Shown here piece after piece: positions 5,124 through 6,050 of a stretch of 6,050 nt of DNA. Below the pieces are notes generated by a model. The model was not told where the DNA came from. It saw only the letters and a list, made by a program, of their open reading frames with translations, and ran no database searches. Position numbers and translations under genes: made by a program. Positions within the stretch are counted from its first letter, which is position 1. Each line of letters starts with the position of its first letter. The stretch comes from a bacterium (GTDB lineage Bacteria; Krumholzibacteriota; Krumholzibacteria; LZORAL124-64-63), in contig JAUUZX010000112.1 of assembly GCA_030592025.1 (NCBI GenBank), forward strand, positions 1-6,050. The letters run 5' to 3'.

Positions 5124-6050
5124 TCCGCCTCGACCGCTCGCCGCCTCACGGGCATGGTCATGCAACGGCAACCGCCGCCCCCCCGGGCCAGCTCCGACCC
5201 GTCGATGGTCACGACGCAACGTCCGGTCGCCTCGAGATCCACCTCACCGTCGATGACCTGCTGCGCCGGCACCACGGCGAAGCCCGCCCGGTCCAACTCG
5301 GCGATGGTGTTGTCGTTGCGGCCGTAGCCGATGATCTGCCCCGGCGCCAGGGCGAAGAAGTTGGCCCCGCTGTGCCTCTGCTCGCGCTCCTGCAGCCAGC
5401 GATCCCCCCGCCCACCGCAGAAAAGGGGCTCCAGGTCATGACCGAGCTTCCGCAGCCCGCTCAGGAGCGTGTCCTCTTCGGTGATGCTCACCCGGGCGTC
5501 GGCGTCGATGTGGATGTGGACCGTGTCGAAGTGGTGGGTCTGCATCACCAGGGGTTCGTAGATCATGCAGCAGTCCCGGTCCAGCAGGGTGAAGACCATG
5601 TCCAGATGGATGAAGGACTCGGGCGTGCGGGGCAGTTGCTGCACGAGGATGTGCTGGTCCCGACCCAGGCGCTTGAAGCGCTCGATGAGGAAATCGACGG
5701 CCTGGCAGGTGGTGCGGGCGCCGATACCCACGGCCAGGATGCTCTCCGCCACCACCAGCACGTCGCCGCCCTCGAGGGTGACCTCGGGGCCGGCGCCGCC
5801 GAGGCGCACGGGGTTGACCGTGTCCGTCCCCACCAGGGGATGGAAATCGAAGATCGCCTCCATGATCCGGCTCTCACGGCTCCGCACGAGGTTGGCCATG
5901 CGCGCGATGAGGACCTTGCGGCCCACGGTGACGGCAGCGTCACGGGTGAAGAAGAAGTTGTGCAGGGGGGGCAGGGCGTAGCGGTCGCGACTGAGGAACC
6001 GCGACAGGTTGTCCTTGCGCATGGGCACGCCCTCGATGAGCAGCCCCGCC
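5120..6050 (-). CDS. arcA: Arginine deiminase, N-terminus beyond right window edge
   Basis: The enzyme hydrolyses L-arginine to citrulline and ammonia, the first step of the deiminase pathway. The reading frame stays open from the stop at 5120 to the edge (309 residues visible). The GTG at 6028 is not the start, because the residues before it (LLIEGVP) continue family-like sequence. Counting from that GTG codon, the catalytic set is complete: FFFTRD (Asp30), LEGGD (Glu86), HLDMVF (His141, Asp143) and the C-terminal ARGGGGCRCMTMP with nucleophile Cys289. Their spacing (56, 55 and 148 residues) is close to that in Pseudomonas arginine deiminase. About 100 N-terminal residues should lie outside the window for a usual length near 400. 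A neighbouring Cys287 gives a CxC at the active site. Other guanidine-modifying enzymes are possible but the GGD, HLD and RCMTMP set fits deiminase best. No carbamate kinase or ornithine carbamoyltransferase gene is visible. Confidence 0.92.
   Translation of the reverse strand, partial: AGLLIEGVPMRKDNLSRFLSRDRYALPPLHNFFFTRDAAVTVGRKVLIARMANLVRSRESRIMEAIFDFHPLVGTDTVNPVRLGGAGPEVTLEGGDVLVVAESILAVGIGARTTCQAVDFLIERFKRLGRDQHILVQQLPRTPESFIHLDMVFTLLDRDCCMIYEPLVMQTHHFDTVHIHIDADARVSITEEDTLLSGLRKLGHDLEPLFCGGRGDRWLQEREQRHSGANFFALAPGQIIGYGRNDNTIAELDRAGFAVVPAQQVIDGEVDLEATGRCVVTIDGSELARGGGGCRCMTMPVRRRAVEAD

Noticed and set aside
5090..5160. Intrinsic terminator between the convergent genes
   Set aside because: Only short 4-bp pairings were found and no T-run follows on either strand.
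3708..5219. Minus-strand frame of 503 codons over the carrier gene and the intergenic region
   Set aside because: Q/G/H/R-rich translation with no domain; it covers a clear membrane-protein gene and the divergent promoter region.

Overview
This is a high-GC bacterial window with tightly packed genes on both strands. It is probably chromosomal DNA from an environmental bacterium. No phage, plasmid, IS, CRISPR, rRNA or tRNA sequence is visible. The high GC, the short (about 390-residue) type of homogentisate dioxygenase and the use of arginine deiminase would fit lineages such as Gemmatimonadota, Krumholzibacteriota/Eisenbacteria or related groups. That placement is an impression from protein style and was not tested.

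Bases 1-3665 (minus strand) hold a four-gene operon for tyrosine/phenylalanine breakdown through homogentisate. In transcription order these are hppD (4-hydroxyphenylpyruvate dioxygenase), hmgA (homogentisate 1,2-dioxygenase), an uncharacterised 316-residue protein, and fahA (fumarylacetoacetase), which runs off the left edge with only its N-terminal 132 codons present. The gaps are short: 44 nt, a 4-nt GTGA overlap, and 15-27 nt. The first two enzymes convert 4-hydroxyphenylpyruvate to homogentisate and then to maleylacetoacetate. FahA splits fumarylacetoacetate into fumarate and acetoacetate. The enzyme joining these steps, maleylacetoacetate isomerase, is not visible. The uncharacterised gene sits in exactly that slot, which is the most interesting point in the window.

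Bases 3666-3872 are the divergent control region. It contains a perfect TTGACA -35 box facing the operon, an 11-bp-period direct repeat over that box, a degenerate inverted repeat near the expected start of transcription, and a 10-bp palindrome on the other side.

Bases 3873-5123 (plus strand) encode a polytopic membrane protein related to the ATP/ADP translocase-like (COG3202/NTT-type) carriers. Bases 5120-6050 (minus strand) encode most of an arginine deiminase with all its catalytic residues. This gene is cut by the right edge, so its true start is outside the window. The carrier and deiminase genes converge and share a CTAG palindrome that supplies the stop codon of each.

The large open frames antisense to these genes (for example plus-strand frames over 1-3686 and a minus-strand frame over the transporter) are GC-driven shadows and are not annotated.
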